A DNA stretch of 56,891 nt, taken from contig NZ_BIMD01000036.1 of assembly GCF_004000905.1 (NCBI RefSeq), positions 1-56,891 on the forward strand, in the 5' to 3' direction. This stretch comes from Paenibacillus humicus NBRC 102415 (GTDB lineage: Bacteria > Bacillota > Bacilli > Paenibacillales > Paenibacillaceae). Shown piece after piece: positions 27,418-35,333 of this stretch. The first letter of the stretch is position 1. Every line of letters starts with the position of its first letter. The position numbers were made by a program, and so were the translations under genes. A model generated the notes under the pieces. It had not been told where the DNA came from. It ran no database searches and saw only the letters and a program-made list of their open reading frames with translations.

Positions 27418-28362
27418 TTATTCCTCCCCCAGGCTGCGAACCGTGATCGGCAGCAAGCCGGCTTCGATCTGCTCCCGGTGCGGCTCGTACCAGTCCGGCA
27501 GCATCAGCTTGGCGCCGAGCTGGTCCTCCGCCTCGTCCACTGCGAATCCCGGCGGATCGGTCGCGATCTCGAACAGGATGCCGCCGCTTTCCCTGAAGTA
27601 CACCGCGTTGAAATACTGGCGGTCGATGACCGGCGTCGGCTGGAAGCCTCCGGCCGCCGCTGCCGCTCTCCACTGCTCGTGCTCGGCGAAGTCCTTCGCG
27701 CGCCAGGCGATATGATGCACCGTTCCCGCGCCTCCGCTGCCATATTCGACATCCTCGAGCGGTACGTCGACGATGTTGCCGAGCTCGCCTTCGCCGATGA
27801 AGCGGGCGAAGCCGTCGGACTCGCCGGCAGCCTTGAGGCCAAGCGTGTCGGTCAGTGCCCGGCGCGTCGCGGCCGAATTCGTGCTGTACAGAAGCGCTCC
27901 GCCAAAGCCCTTTACGGCTTTGTCCGACGGCACGCCGCCAAAGCTCCAGCTGTTCTCGGGTCCTTGCTCGCGTTCGACGATTTCCAGCAGCATACCTTCG
28001 CGGTCCGCGAATTGGAGCAGCTCTTCTCCAAAGCGGACGGCCTTCGACGTCTCGACGCCGAAGCGGGTCAGCCGCTCTTCCCAGAACGCCATCGAGCCGG
28101 GAGGCACCGCCAGAGTCGTCATGCCGACCTGGCCGCCGCCGACGCGGCCTTTGCGCGAGCCCGGATGAGGGAAGAAAGTCAGGATCGTGCCGGGGCTGCC
28201 ATGCTCGTCTCCGAAGTAGAGGTGGTACACTTCAGGAGCGTCGAAGTTGATCGTTTTCTTGACCATGCGAAGGCCGAGCACGCCGGCGTAGAAGTCTACG
28301 ATTCCTTGCGGATCGGTAGCGAAAGCGGTGATATGGTGGATGCCCTTGGTTGCGAGTGTCAT
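27418..28362 (-). CDS. Ring-cleaving dioxygenase, MhqA/MhqO type
   Basis: A 314-residue VOC-superfamily dioxygenase, paralogous to the one at 25724. Metal-ligand regions are TKGIHHITAFA, TVHHIAWRAKD and ILFEIATDPPGF. Its position directly after a MarR-type gene and before an esterase mirrors the hydroquinone-inducible mhq genes of Bacillus subtilis. A degenerate copy of the regulator's palindrome lies just upstream. GGGAGGAA precedes ATG. Confidence 0.88.
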   Translation of the reverse strand: MTLATKGIHHITAFATDPQGIVDFYAGVLGLRMVKKTINFDAPEVYHLYFGDEHGSPGTILTFFPHPGSRKGRVGGGQVGMTTLAVPPGSMAFWEERLTRFGVETSKAVRFGEELLQFADREGMLLEIVEREQGPENSWSFGGVPSDKAVKGFGGALLYSTNSAATRRALTDTLGLKAAGESDGFARFIGEGELGNIVDVPLEDVEYGSGGAGTVHHIAWRAKDFAEHEQWRAAAAAGGFQPTPVIDRQYFNAVYFRESGGILFEIATDPPGFAVDEAEDQLGAKLMLPDWYEPHREQIEAGLLPITVRSLGEE

Positions 28363-28378
28363 CGTAAGTTCCTCCCGA

Positions 28379-28397
28379 TTATCTTAAAGTTAAAGTA
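28379..28397 (-). promoter_or_regulatory. Degenerate MarR/MhqR operator before the dioxygenase
   Basis: TATCTTAAAGTTAAAGTA is an imperfect inverted repeat resembling the perfect palindrome at 28943. It lies 17 bp before the dioxygenase start, suggesting an internal regulated promoter. Confidence 0.4.
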
Positions 28398-28455
28398 TTT
28401 GACCTGCGAAGGCTGTTTATTCACTGTGAAAGGCGATTTTCCGAGGGGCGGGATT

Positions 28456-28917
28456 CTATCCCTTCTCCGCCCCGCGTCCGAGCTTCTTCAGCAGCGATGC
28501 CGCCAGCTCCTTCTCCTCCGGATCGAGTCCGGCCGTCAACGAGTGGATCAGCGAGGCATGCTGAGGAAAAATGGAGTCGAACAGCCGCCTTCCCTGCTCG
28601 GTCAGCTCGGCGAACGTCACTCTTCGGTCATCCTCGCATGGGATGCGCTTCAGCAGCTCCTTCTTCTCCAGCTTGTCGATGTTGTAGGTCACGCTGCCGC
28701 TCGTCACGAGAATTTTCTCCCCGATCTGCTGCAGAGGCACGCGCCCCTTCGTGTACAACACTTCCAGCACGGTGAATTCGGATGGCGACAAGCCGTATTT
28801 CTTCATATCCTTGATCGCCAGATCCATGATCGTCCGGTAGGCCTTGGACAGGACGACGAACAGCTTGAGCGATGCCGCCTGATCATCTGGTTCCCTCGTC
28901 GCTTCCATCATGTTCAT
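28456..28917 (-). CDS. mhqR: MarR-family regulator, MhqR-like
   Basis: A 153-residue winged-helix repressor (LSPSEFTVLEVLYTKGRVPLQQIGE, SGSVTYNIDKLEKKELLKR, DDRRVTFAELTEQG). It is the first gene of the quinone-detoxification cluster and has a symmetrical operator 26 bp upstream. MhqR of B. subtilis lacks a redox-active cysteine mechanism and responds to methylhydroquinone. Here a single Cys lies in RIPCEDDRR. Regulation of the whole cluster is inferred from context. Confidence 0.88.
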   Translation of the reverse strand: MNMMEATREPDDQAASLKLFVVLSKAYRTIMDLAIKDMKKYGLSPSEFTVLEVLYTKGRVPLQQIGEKILVTSGSVTYNIDKLEKKELLKRIPCEDDRRVTFAELTEQGRRLFDSIFPQHASLIHSLTAGLDPEEKELAASLLKKLGRGAEKG

Positions 28918-28942
28918 CGCCCCTTAAATGTCTTTAATTTAA

Positions 28943-28962
28943 TTATCTTGAATTAAAGATAA
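28943..28962 (-). promoter_or_regulatory. MhqR-type operator
   Basis: TTATCTTGAATTAAAGATAA is a near-perfect palindrome upstream of the MarR gene. It resembles the known MhqR box built on TATCTCGAATTCGAGATA. Confidence 0.65.
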
Positions 28963-29232
28963 ATCATTTCGAAGTCGTTGTCAACCGCTTTCCGCGGACT
29001 TATTTTGAACGACGCTTCAATCTCTTCTGCTCCCCAAACACATAGGCTGCTTCCGCCTGCACTTGGAATAGGGGAACGGCAATTCCCGAAGGATTTCATT
29101 GCCGAAATACACTCCGGCTGCAGGGGAAACCGTCCTTTGAAACAGCTCGTTATTGTCGGTTTGGCTGGCGAGACTAGAGCAAGAATTTTCAAGGCCGATT
29201 AGATGGACGCGGAGGCGCTGGGCAATCCGGGC

Positions 29233-29415
29233 AATCGGACATAGGTTCCGTTATTACAACGAAATGACGGATTTTCGGTCATTATCGGACATAGGATCCG
29301 TTATTTGCGAATTTTTATTTGGATAGCGGTAGCTAAGGGGAGAATAACGGATCGTATGTCCGGTAGAAAGCCTAGTGGCCGAGATTCGACGAAATAGCGG
29401 ATCGTATGTCCGATA
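29233..29415. repeat. 183-bp four-element dyad module, copy B
   Basis: Elements lie at 29233-29256 and 29283-29306 (forward) and at 29342-29365 and 29392-29415 (inverted), with start distances of 50, 59 and 50 bp. Element sequences vary at a few positions (for example ATAGGTTCCG and ATAGGATCCG). Confidence 0.9.
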
Positions 29416-29772
29416 GCCATTATTAGCAACCTTTTGAAGCCGTAATCCGCTTAAGTCCGAGCCTCATGAAGCTGTGAAAAAGGTACCGCAAGTCTTTTCC
29501 CGACTCAAAAAAGAGAAACCCGCTGAGATAGACATTAGGGCTTGGTTCAACCCCAATAAGAAAACTGCGGGCCGCATGAGAGCATGAGCGAAGTGAAGGC
29601 GGTCAACAGGACAATTACCCCCAAGGCCTATTCAGCCGCCGGGACTGCCGCAGCAGCCGCCTGCCAGGCCCATCGACGACAAGGAAAATCCACGCCGATG
29701 TCGTTCAGTCCCATTGAAATCAAAAACAGCAAGACAGGCTTGAGGCCGATATCAAACCAAATTTGTTCGAAC
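29416..29772. other. Intergenic region, no gene called
   Basis: An open frame on the plus strand (29584-29823) has no ribosome site or recognised family. A fragment reading GGTTCAACCCC at about 29547 recalls a tRNA T-arm, but no cloverleaf could be drawn around it. Confidence 0.4.
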
Positions 29773-29809
29773 AAAAAAAGGGAACCGCAGCGACAAAAGG
29801 CGCGGTTCC
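29773..29809 (-). terminator. Terminator, probably of the NlpC/P60 gene
   Basis: GGAACCGC pairs with GCGGTTCC around a 12-nt loop, followed by seven U residues on the minus strand. It lies about 260 bp past the NlpC/P60 stop, beyond a 27-bp tandem repeat. Confidence 0.7.
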
Positions 29810-30003
29810 GTACTTGTGTTTAATACTTCAACCCTGTCGACGCTGCTTCACATGATATCCGCAGTGCTTCCGCATCCGGGCATGAAGCCAGGAAAGCCTG
29901 TTTATAGCCGGCTGTCTGTTGGCATCGGACGTTTTTTCCCGTCCGCAATCGGAGCCTGACACGGACCGTGTCACGAAATCACCGCATGCGGCCTTCCCTG
30001 TTC

Positions 30004-30067
30004 CAGCGGCCTTCCAGCGGCCCTCCTGTTCAGCGGCCTTCCAGCGGCCCTCCTGTTCAGCGGCCCT
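30004..30067. repeat. 27-bp tandem repeat, 2.4 copies
   Basis: Units built on CAGCGGCCTTCCAGCGGCCC plus TCCTGTT start at 30004 and 30031, with a partial copy at 30058. The array ends five bases before the stop codon of the NlpC/P60 gene. Confidence 0.85.
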
Positions 30068-30072
30068 GACGT

Positions 30073-31053
30073 CTAGCTGCTCAACACGCGCTTGCCGAAC
30101 AGGAACCGACCTTTCCAATAGTCGTTGAAGTCGTCCACGACGACGCCCGGATCCCCGTAAGTTTGGACAATCTTCCCGTTGCCTGCATAGATGCCGACAT
30201 GTCCGACCACCTTGTTGCTGTCGTAGCGCCCCGGCGTGTAAAAGAACATCAAGTCGCCGGGCTGAAGCTCGGACTCGCTGACGGTCCGCCCCATTTGGGA
30301 TTGCTCCCGCGATGTGCGGGGCAGCTCGACGCCGAACTTGCCATAGACGTATTGGGTGAAGGAAGAGCAATCGAACTTCTTCGTAGAGGCATAGCTGCCC
30401 GCGCCGAAATCATACGGGGTGCCGAGGAAACGCTTGGCCAGCTTCAGCAGCTCCTGCGCGCTTCCCGTGGAGAACGGCAGCAGGGAGCCGCCGCTGCGGA
30501 GGCCGGTCGGATCCGTCATCTGCATGGTGATGCCTCTTTGCGTATTGGCCTTCGGAGAATCCTGAAGCGGAGCGACGGTCAGCTCCCTCGTCTTGGCGTT
30601 CCAGCGGACCGGCGTCTCGAGCAGCGTCGTCAGCGAATCCGATGAAATGCAGGGCTGGCCGCCGATCGAGCGCGGAGCATCCGGCAAATCGACCGTCCGG
30701 CTGCCGGATACCGCATTGACGTCGCCCATCCGAACCTTGTACGCCGCGTCCGTATCTCCGATCGCATAACCGTCGCGCATGGAATGCACCTTCATGTTGA
30801 CGGCGCGTGCGGCATGCTCCAGCGGAATCCATACCTTGCCGTCCGCTTCCGTCATCGGGACTTGGTAGACGCTTTGCTTGCCTACCTTGATCGTCCCGGC
30901 GCCCAGCTGCTGCTGCATGTTCTGCATGCGCATGTTCAAATCATTGTAAGGCCTCTCTCCTGCCGTGCCGCAGCCTCCTGCCAAGCTGGCCGCAGCGGCC
31001 AGCACGAAGGCCGGCTTCAAGCTTTTTCGCAGCCATTTTCTTTGTGCCATCAT
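30073..31053 (-). CDS. NlpC/P60 (C40) cell-wall peptidase lipoprotein
   Basis: A 326-residue, probably lipid-anchored, D,L-endopeptidase acting on peptidoglycan stem peptides. The lipobox is LAGGC (about residues 25-30). Residues 55-165 resemble a copper-amine-oxidase-N-like stalk domain (VWIPLEHAARAVNMKV). The C40 domain (about 205-326) has Cys in KKFDCSSFTQYVYGKFG, His in VVGHVGIYAGNG and the following polar residue. ATG at 31053 is chosen because GGGAG lies five bases upstream; an in-frame GTG at 31059 does not fit the ribosome site. The leader contains a hairpin (31079-31118). Confidence 0.88.
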   Translation of the reverse strand: MMAQRKWLRKSLKPAFVLAAAASLAGGCGTAGERPYNDLNMRMQNMQQQLGAGTIKVGKQSVYQVPMTEADGKVWIPLEHAARAVNMKVHSMRDGYAIGDTDAAYKVRMGDVNAVSGSRTVDLPDAPRSIGGQPCISSDSLTTLLETPVRWNAKTRELTVAPLQDSPKANTQRGITMQMTDPTGLRSGGSLLPFSTGSAQELLKLAKRFLGTPYDFGAGSYASTKKFDCSSFTQYVYGKFGVELPRTSREQSQMGRTVSESELQPGDLMFFYTPGRYDSNKVVGHVGIYAGNGKIVQTYGDPGVVVDDFNDYWKGRFLFGKRVLSS

Positions 31054-31078
31054 GTCCACTCCCTATGCTCTGGAATGC

Positions 31079-31118
31079 AGCCGCAGCTCCGACCGTCGAT
31101 CCGGTCGACGCTGCGGCT
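31079..31118 (-). promoter_or_regulatory. Hairpin in the leader of the NlpC/P60 gene
   Basis: AGCCGCAGC pairs with GCTGCGGCT around an inner GTCGA/TCGAC pair, 26 bp before the start codon. It has no U-tract, so it may modulate translation or mRNA stability. The rest of the gap to 31307 shows no other clear signal. Confidence 0.4.
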
Positions 31119-31307
31119 CCGATCTGTTCTTAGAGTGGATTCGGGAGTTGGAATTATACGCAGAGAGATGGAATTTTTATGAAATAGAGGTAGACTAAAT
31201 TCGAATGATAAAAAATGGTTTTACTATTTGAAACTAAAACGCCCTACTCAAGCTGGATTCCCGCTTTCTCTTTCATTCCATTCCTTTGTTAAGGAGGCCA
31301 ACCTTTC

Positions 31308-31682
31308 ATGGGGTACTCATTTCACGGCATTGATCATGCGCAGCTTGCCGCACCAGCCGGCAGAGAAGCCGAAGCACGCGCCTTTTACGGGGGTGTGCTG
31401 GGCTGGCCCGAGCTGCCCAAGCCCGCTGCCCTGCAGAGCCGGGGCGGCGTCTGGTTTCAGTGCGGAACGCATCAGATCCATATCGGCGTGCAAAAGGATT
31501 TCGTTCCCGCCGCGAAAGCCCATCCCGCCTTCGGCGTGAGCGGGCTGGATGCCTTGCGGCTTCGGTTGGAGGAAAGCGGAATCTCCGTCCAAGAGGACGA
31601 GATGCGCGCCGAAGAAGGAATCGGACGCTTCTATTGCAGCGATCCCTTCGGCAATCGGCTGGAGTTCATGGAAAGGCTCTGA
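31308..31682 (+). CDS. VOC-family (glyoxalase-like) protein
   Basis: A 124-residue single-domain VOC protein. Ligand positions are seen in GIDHAQLAAP, HQIHIGVQ and the C-terminal FGNRLEFME. AAGGAGG lies 10 nt before ATG. The substrate (thiol adduct, antibiotic or aromatic) cannot be predicted. Confidence 0.85.
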   Translation: MGYSFHGIDHAQLAAPAGREAEARAFYGGVLGWPELPKPAALQSRGGVWFQCGTHQIHIGVQKDFVPAAKAHPAFGVSGLDALRLRLEESGISVQEDEMRAEEGIGRFYCSDPFGNRLEFMERL

Positions 31683-31819
31683 TTACCTTCTCCATCTCCA
31701 AACGGCTCTGCCTTCAAGCGGGAAGGTGCGGAGCGAAATTCGGGCTGGCTTGATATTTTCGGAGGCCGAAAACCGTCCTATCTAAAAAGAATCTTCATCA
31801 AGGATCGAGGTGAAAGCTC

Positions 31820-32005
31820 ATGGGACTCCTGCTCCTCCTTTGCTTCACGGGAACGGCAGCAGGCACGGCGGCCGCGGCCAAGCTGCTCGGAAAGATTCCC
31901 GGAATCCCCAAAGCGGCTTCAATCGGCTTATCGATCGTGCTGTCAGGCGTCTTCTTTTGCAGCTGGCTGGCCAACTTCCTCCCCTCGTTTACGCCGATGC
32001 CTTAA
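31820..32005 (+). CDS. Small two-TM membrane protein
   Basis: A 61-residue hydrophobic protein with two helices (LLLLLCFTGTAAGTAAAAKLL and IGLSIVLSGVFFCSWLANFL). GAGGTG lies 7 nt before ATG. It has no recognised family. It could be co-transcribed with the VOC gene 138 bp upstream. Confidence 0.55.
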   Translation: MGLLLLLCFTGTAAGTAAAAKLLGKIPGIPKAASIGLSIVLSGVFFCSWLANFLPSFTPMP

Positions 32006-32087
32006 GCTTCCGCCATTCCGCCATTCTCAAGCGAGGATGGATCTCTGCCTGATCATCTTCCAATCACATCCAGCCCGCGACTATGAA

Positions 32088-32124
32088 AAGCCGCCTTCTC
32101 CATCGTTGATGGAGAAGGCGGCTT
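32088..32124 (-). terminator. Terminator of the DUF485-actP operon
   Basis: A perfect 17-bp stem (AAGCCGCCTTCTCCATC and complement) with a 3-nt loop lies 17 bp past the actP stop. Four U residues follow on the minus strand. Confidence 0.85.
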
Positions 32125-32140
32125 GCTTCGCGTTCCAAGC

Positions 32141-33682
32141 CTATGAGGTCGGAAGATCGGATATGCCCGTATTGGCTTTGACCAGCACCTCGTCGTACTT
32201 GGCTGCGTTCGTCTTGGACGAGAGGAACGTTCCGAGGAACGCGCCGATGAAGCCGAGCGGGATGGAGATGATGCCGGGGTTCGTCAGGTCGATGAGCGGT
32301 GTACCGACGAGAATGGCTTTGCCTGCGACGGGGTTCCAGACGTTCGGGCTGATCATGACGAGGAACAGGGCCGAGATCAGGCCGGTCAGCATGCCCGTTA
32401 TGGCTCCCGCTGTATTGAACCGCTTCCAGAATACCGTGAACAGGATGACCGGCAGATTCGCGCTTGCCGCGACGGCGAAGGCCAGCGAGACGAGGAAGGC
32501 GACATTGAGCTTCTGGGCGAAGAGAGCCAGGACGATGGAGACGACCGCGACGCCGACGGAAGCCAGCTTGGCCATGCGCACCTGATCCTTTTCCTTGGCC
32601 TGGCCTTTGCGCAGGATATGATTGTAGAAGTCATGGGAGAAGGCCGAGGCGGCCGACAGGACCAGTCCGGCCACGACCGCCAGGATCGTGGCGAAGGCGA
32701 CGGCGGATATGAAGGCGAACAGGAACTCTCCGCCGAGCGCCTTGGCCAGCAGCGGAGCGGCCATGTTGCCGGCGGCGTTGGCCTTCACGATCGTCTCCTC
32801 GCCGACGAAGGCGGCTGCGCCGAAGCCGAGGAACAGCGTCATGATGTAGAAGATGCCGATGATCCATGTCGCCGTCACGACGGATTTGCGAGCGGTCGGA
32901 GCGTCCTTGACCGTGAAGAAGCGGATCAGGATATGCGGCAGGCCGGCTGTGCCGAGCACAAGCGCCAGATTGAGCGAGATCGTGTCGAGGCCGTTCTTGA
33001 ACTTGTTGCCGGGGTTCAGGAACGCCTCCTTCAGGCCTGTTGCGCTCTTCATCTCTGTGAACATGTGGCCGATGTTGAAGTCGAACTTGGCGAATACGAT
33101 CAGGGAGATGATCAGCGTTCCCGCCATGAGCAGGACGCATTTGATGATCTGCACCCAGCTCGTCGCCGTCATGCCGCCGAAGACGACGTATACGGTCATC
33201 AGCACGCCGACGATCAGGACCGAGGTGGTGTAATCCAGGCTCGGAATCAGCAGGGCGATCAGGCCGCCGGCGCCTACGAGCTGGGCGATCATGTAGAAGA
33301 TCGAGATGACGATGGAGTTCAGCGCCGCCACGCCGCGAATTTGCGGCTGATTGAAGCGCGCGGCGATCATGTCGGCCATCGTATAACGGCCCAGGTTGCG
33401 CAAAGGCTCCGCGACGAGATAGAGCACGACCAGATAGGCGACGAGGAAGCCGATGCTGTAAAAGAAGCCGTCGAAGCCGAACAGCGCGATCATGCCGGCG
33501 ATGCCGAGGAAGGAAGCGGCCGACATGTAGTCGCCGGCGATGGCCAGTCCGTTCTGCCAGCCGGTCAAGCCGCCGCCGGCGGTGTAGAATTCGCTCGCGG
33601 TCTTCGATTTTTTGGAAGCGTAATAAGTGATGACCAGAGTGCCGAGAACAATGAGCAGGAACAGCAGGAACGCCGTGTTCAT
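32141..33682 (-). CDS. actP: Cation/acetate symporter ActP
   Basis: A 513-residue sodium:solute symporter (SSS family) with about 13 transmembrane helices, expected to import acetate or related monocarboxylates. Typical segments are FYTAGGGLTGWQNGLAIAGDYMSAASFLGI near the N-terminus and GTAGLPHILIRFFTVKDA in the middle. Its ATG overlaps the DUF485 gene stop by four bases. It is downstream of a LytS/LytR pair that probably controls it. Confidence 0.92.
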   Translation of the reverse strand: MNTAFLLFLLIVLGTLVITYYASKKSKTASEFYTAGGGLTGWQNGLAIAGDYMSAASFLGIAGMIALFGFDGFFYSIGFLVAYLVVLYLVAEPLRNLGRYTMADMIAARFNQPQIRGVAALNSIVISIFYMIAQLVGAGGLIALLIPSLDYTTSVLIVGVLMTVYVVFGGMTATSWVQIIKCVLLMAGTLIISLIVFAKFDFNIGHMFTEMKSATGLKEAFLNPGNKFKNGLDTISLNLALVLGTAGLPHILIRFFTVKDAPTARKSVVTATWIIGIFYIMTLFLGFGAAAFVGEETIVKANAAGNMAAPLLAKALGGEFLFAFISAVAFATILAVVAGLVLSAASAFSHDFYNHILRKGQAKEKDQVRMAKLASVGVAVVSIVLALFAQKLNVAFLVSLAFAVAASANLPVILFTVFWKRFNTAGAITGMLTGLISALFLVMISPNVWNPVAGKAILVGTPLIDLTNPGIISIPLGFIGAFLGTFLSSKTNAAKYDEVLVKANTGISDLPTS

Positions 33683-34020
33683 GAAGTTTTCCGCCCTTTC
33701 TCATGGGCCTGGCCGCTGCGCGCGACCTCGGCCTTGATGCCATCGACCATCTCGTCGAACTTGGCCGCCTTGCGGCTGTAGACGGTGCAAAGCGTCCAGG
33801 TCATGATGAACTGCGCCGTTCCGAGCAGCCATGCCCAGGAGACCGGTCCGAGCGCGGGCTCGTTGAGCACCTTGGAGTAGGAGGTCAGGATGGGCAGGGT
33901 AAAGTAGAAAGCGAGGAAAAAGAGGGTCATCGGGAGCAGGAATTGCTTTTTCTTCCGCAACAAGGCACGAAACGAATCCGAACGGGCTACGTCGCTGTAG
34001 GTCAGCGGAGCTTTGGCCAC
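33679..34020 (-). CDS. DUF485 (YjcH-like) partner of ActP
   Basis: A 113-residue membrane protein with two helices (FLLPMTLFFLAFYFTLPILTS and WAWLLGTAQFIMTWTLCTVYS) and basic flanks. DUF485 proteins almost always precede actP and are thought to support the symporter. GAGGAGGATG lies a few bases before ATG. Confidence 0.9.
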   Translation of the reverse strand: MAKAPLTYSDVARSDSFRALLRKKKQFLLPMTLFFLAFYFTLPILTSYSKVLNEPALGPVSWAWLLGTAQFIMTWTLCTVYSRKAAKFDEMVDGIKAEVARSGQAHEKGRKTS

Positions 34021-34036
34021 TTGGCATCCTCCTCTT

Positions 34037-34051
34037 ATGAAAACGCTTTAT
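34037..34051 (-). promoter_or_regulatory. Partial cre-like site before DUF485-actP
   Basis: ATGAAAACGCTTTAT matches the cre consensus except at the last two bases. It lies 17 bp before the start codon, the same relation to the gene as the GH81 cre site. A -10-like TATAGT follows upstream on the minus strand (about 34057-34062). The rest of 34063-34221 shows no further signal. Confidence 0.4.
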
Positions 34052-34221
34052 TCCTACTATACACGCCAGCTCTCCGCCTCCGGAGCTTTGTGTCGCGAAA
34101 TGTTGATTCCGCCTCCTGAATGGATGAAATGCGGTTGCGAACGGTCGGTTGCCGAAGTCAGTGGATGAGCGGCCGCAATCCCGCTCGGGCAGCCCGGAAC
34201 GACGAACTCCATGGAATCGAA

Positions 34222-34256
34222 CAAAAAGCTCCGCTTCCGATGCGGAAGCAGAGCGC
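34222..34256 (-). terminator. Terminator of the lytSR operon
   Basis: GCTCCGCTTCCG pairs with CGGAAGC-GAGC around ATG with one bulged base, followed by five U residues on the minus strand. It separates lytSR from DUF485-actP, so actP probably has its own promoter. Confidence 0.7.
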
Positions 34257-34346
34257 AGGCCTTGCTGGAAGTCCCCGCTCCGGCTCTCGCCGGCCGGCGC
34301 CGGCATGGAGCTTTTCCGCCGTTCCAGGCCCAATGCCGAGCTGCGA

Positions 34347-35333
34347 TCATCCGCCTTCCTCCAGCAGCCGCAGCATTTCCTTGGCGGCGGAACGGGATAC
34401 CGGGATGCGGATCTCCTCCGCATGCTTGAGCACCGCGTTGTAGGCTCCGTTGAACCAGGGCTGGATTTCCCGGATATAGTCCAGGTTGACGAGGTAGCTC
34501 CGGTGCGGCCGAAAAAAACCGGCACCGAGGCGCTCCTCCAGCTCCTGCAGCGTCTGGCGAGCGGTATACTCGTTCCCGTCCGCCATCCGGATCCGGGTCA
34601 GCTTCTCTTCCTTGACGGCGAACAGCAGGGAGCGGCCGTCGAGCACGACCATCTTCCCCCCGTCCTCGATCAGCAGACGGATCCGCCGCGAGGCAGCAGG
34701 ACCAGAGGATGCCGGAAGCGGCATAGGCGCTGCGGATGCGGCAGTCCCGGCTGGCGTTCCTGCCCCGGCCTGCCCGCTCTCCGCCCCGGCGGAACCGGCG
34801 GCCGGACCCATTCCGCCATGCCTGGCGTCCTCACCAGCCGCAGGAAAAGCAGTTGCAGCCGTGGCCGGCTTCCTTCCCGAATCCGCAGCGGGAACGGCTG
34901 CATGTCCCGCTTCCGCCGCGGATGCGCCGGCCTCTCCCCCTCCCGCCGGCTGCTCAGTCATGCCCTTCTGCTTGCGCTCGCGCAGCCGCCGCAGCGCCTG
35001 CCGAAGCCTCTCCTCATCGTAGGGCTTCAACAAATAATCCACCGCCTCGACTCCGAACGCATCGACCGCATAGTGGTCGTATGCCGTCGTGAAGACGAAG
35101 AGCGGCGGATTGCCGGCCTCCATCAGGGCGCGAGCCGCTTGCAGGCCGGTCATTTCCGGCATTTCCACATCGAGGAAGACGGCATCCGGGCGCCGGGCAA
35201 GGACGGCCTCCATCGCTTCCTTGCCGCTGCAGGCCGGCTCCAGCAGCTCCAGATCAGGCTCCTTGGAAAGCATGTATACAAGCTCCTCGCGGGCCAGCCT
35301 CTCATCCTCGGCGATCAGCACGGTCAGCTTCAT
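34347..35333 (-). CDS. LytTR-family response regulator
   Basis: A 328-residue regulator with an N-terminal receiver (1-125; acceptor Asp in AVFLDVEMPEMTG) and a C-terminal LytTR DNA-binding domain (about 225-328; FFRPHRSYLVNLDYIREI). Between them is an unusually long, Ala/Gly/Pro-rich low-complexity linker of about 90 residues, longer than in LytR/LytT. ATG at 35333 overlaps the kinase stop by four bases and has AAAGGAGA upstream. It is probably the activator of the nearby actP operon. Confidence 0.9.
   Translation of the reverse strand: MKLTVLIAEDERLAREELVYMLSKEPDLELLEPACSGKEAMEAVLARRPDAVFLDVEMPEMTGLQAARALMEAGNPPLFVFTTAYDHYAVDAFGVEAVDYLLKPYDEERLRQALRRLRERKQKGMTEQPAGGGEAGASAAEAGHAAVPAADSGRKPATAATAFPAAGEDARHGGMGPAAGSAGAESGQAGAGTPAGTAASAAPMPLPASSGPAASRRIRLLIEDGGKMVVLDGRSLLFAVKEEKLTRIRMADGNEYTARQTLQELEERLGAGFFRPHRSYLVNLDYIREIQPWFNGAYNAVLKHAEEIRIPVSRSAAKEMLRLLEEGG

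Noticed and set aside
29480-29520. T-box-like GGTACCGC followed by AGTC/GACT hairpin
   Set aside because: The full core AGGGTGGTACCGCG is absent and no synthetase or amino-acid gene follows.
29540-29560. tRNA T-arm-like GGTTCAACCCC
   Set aside because: No acceptor, D or anticodon arms could be folded around it.
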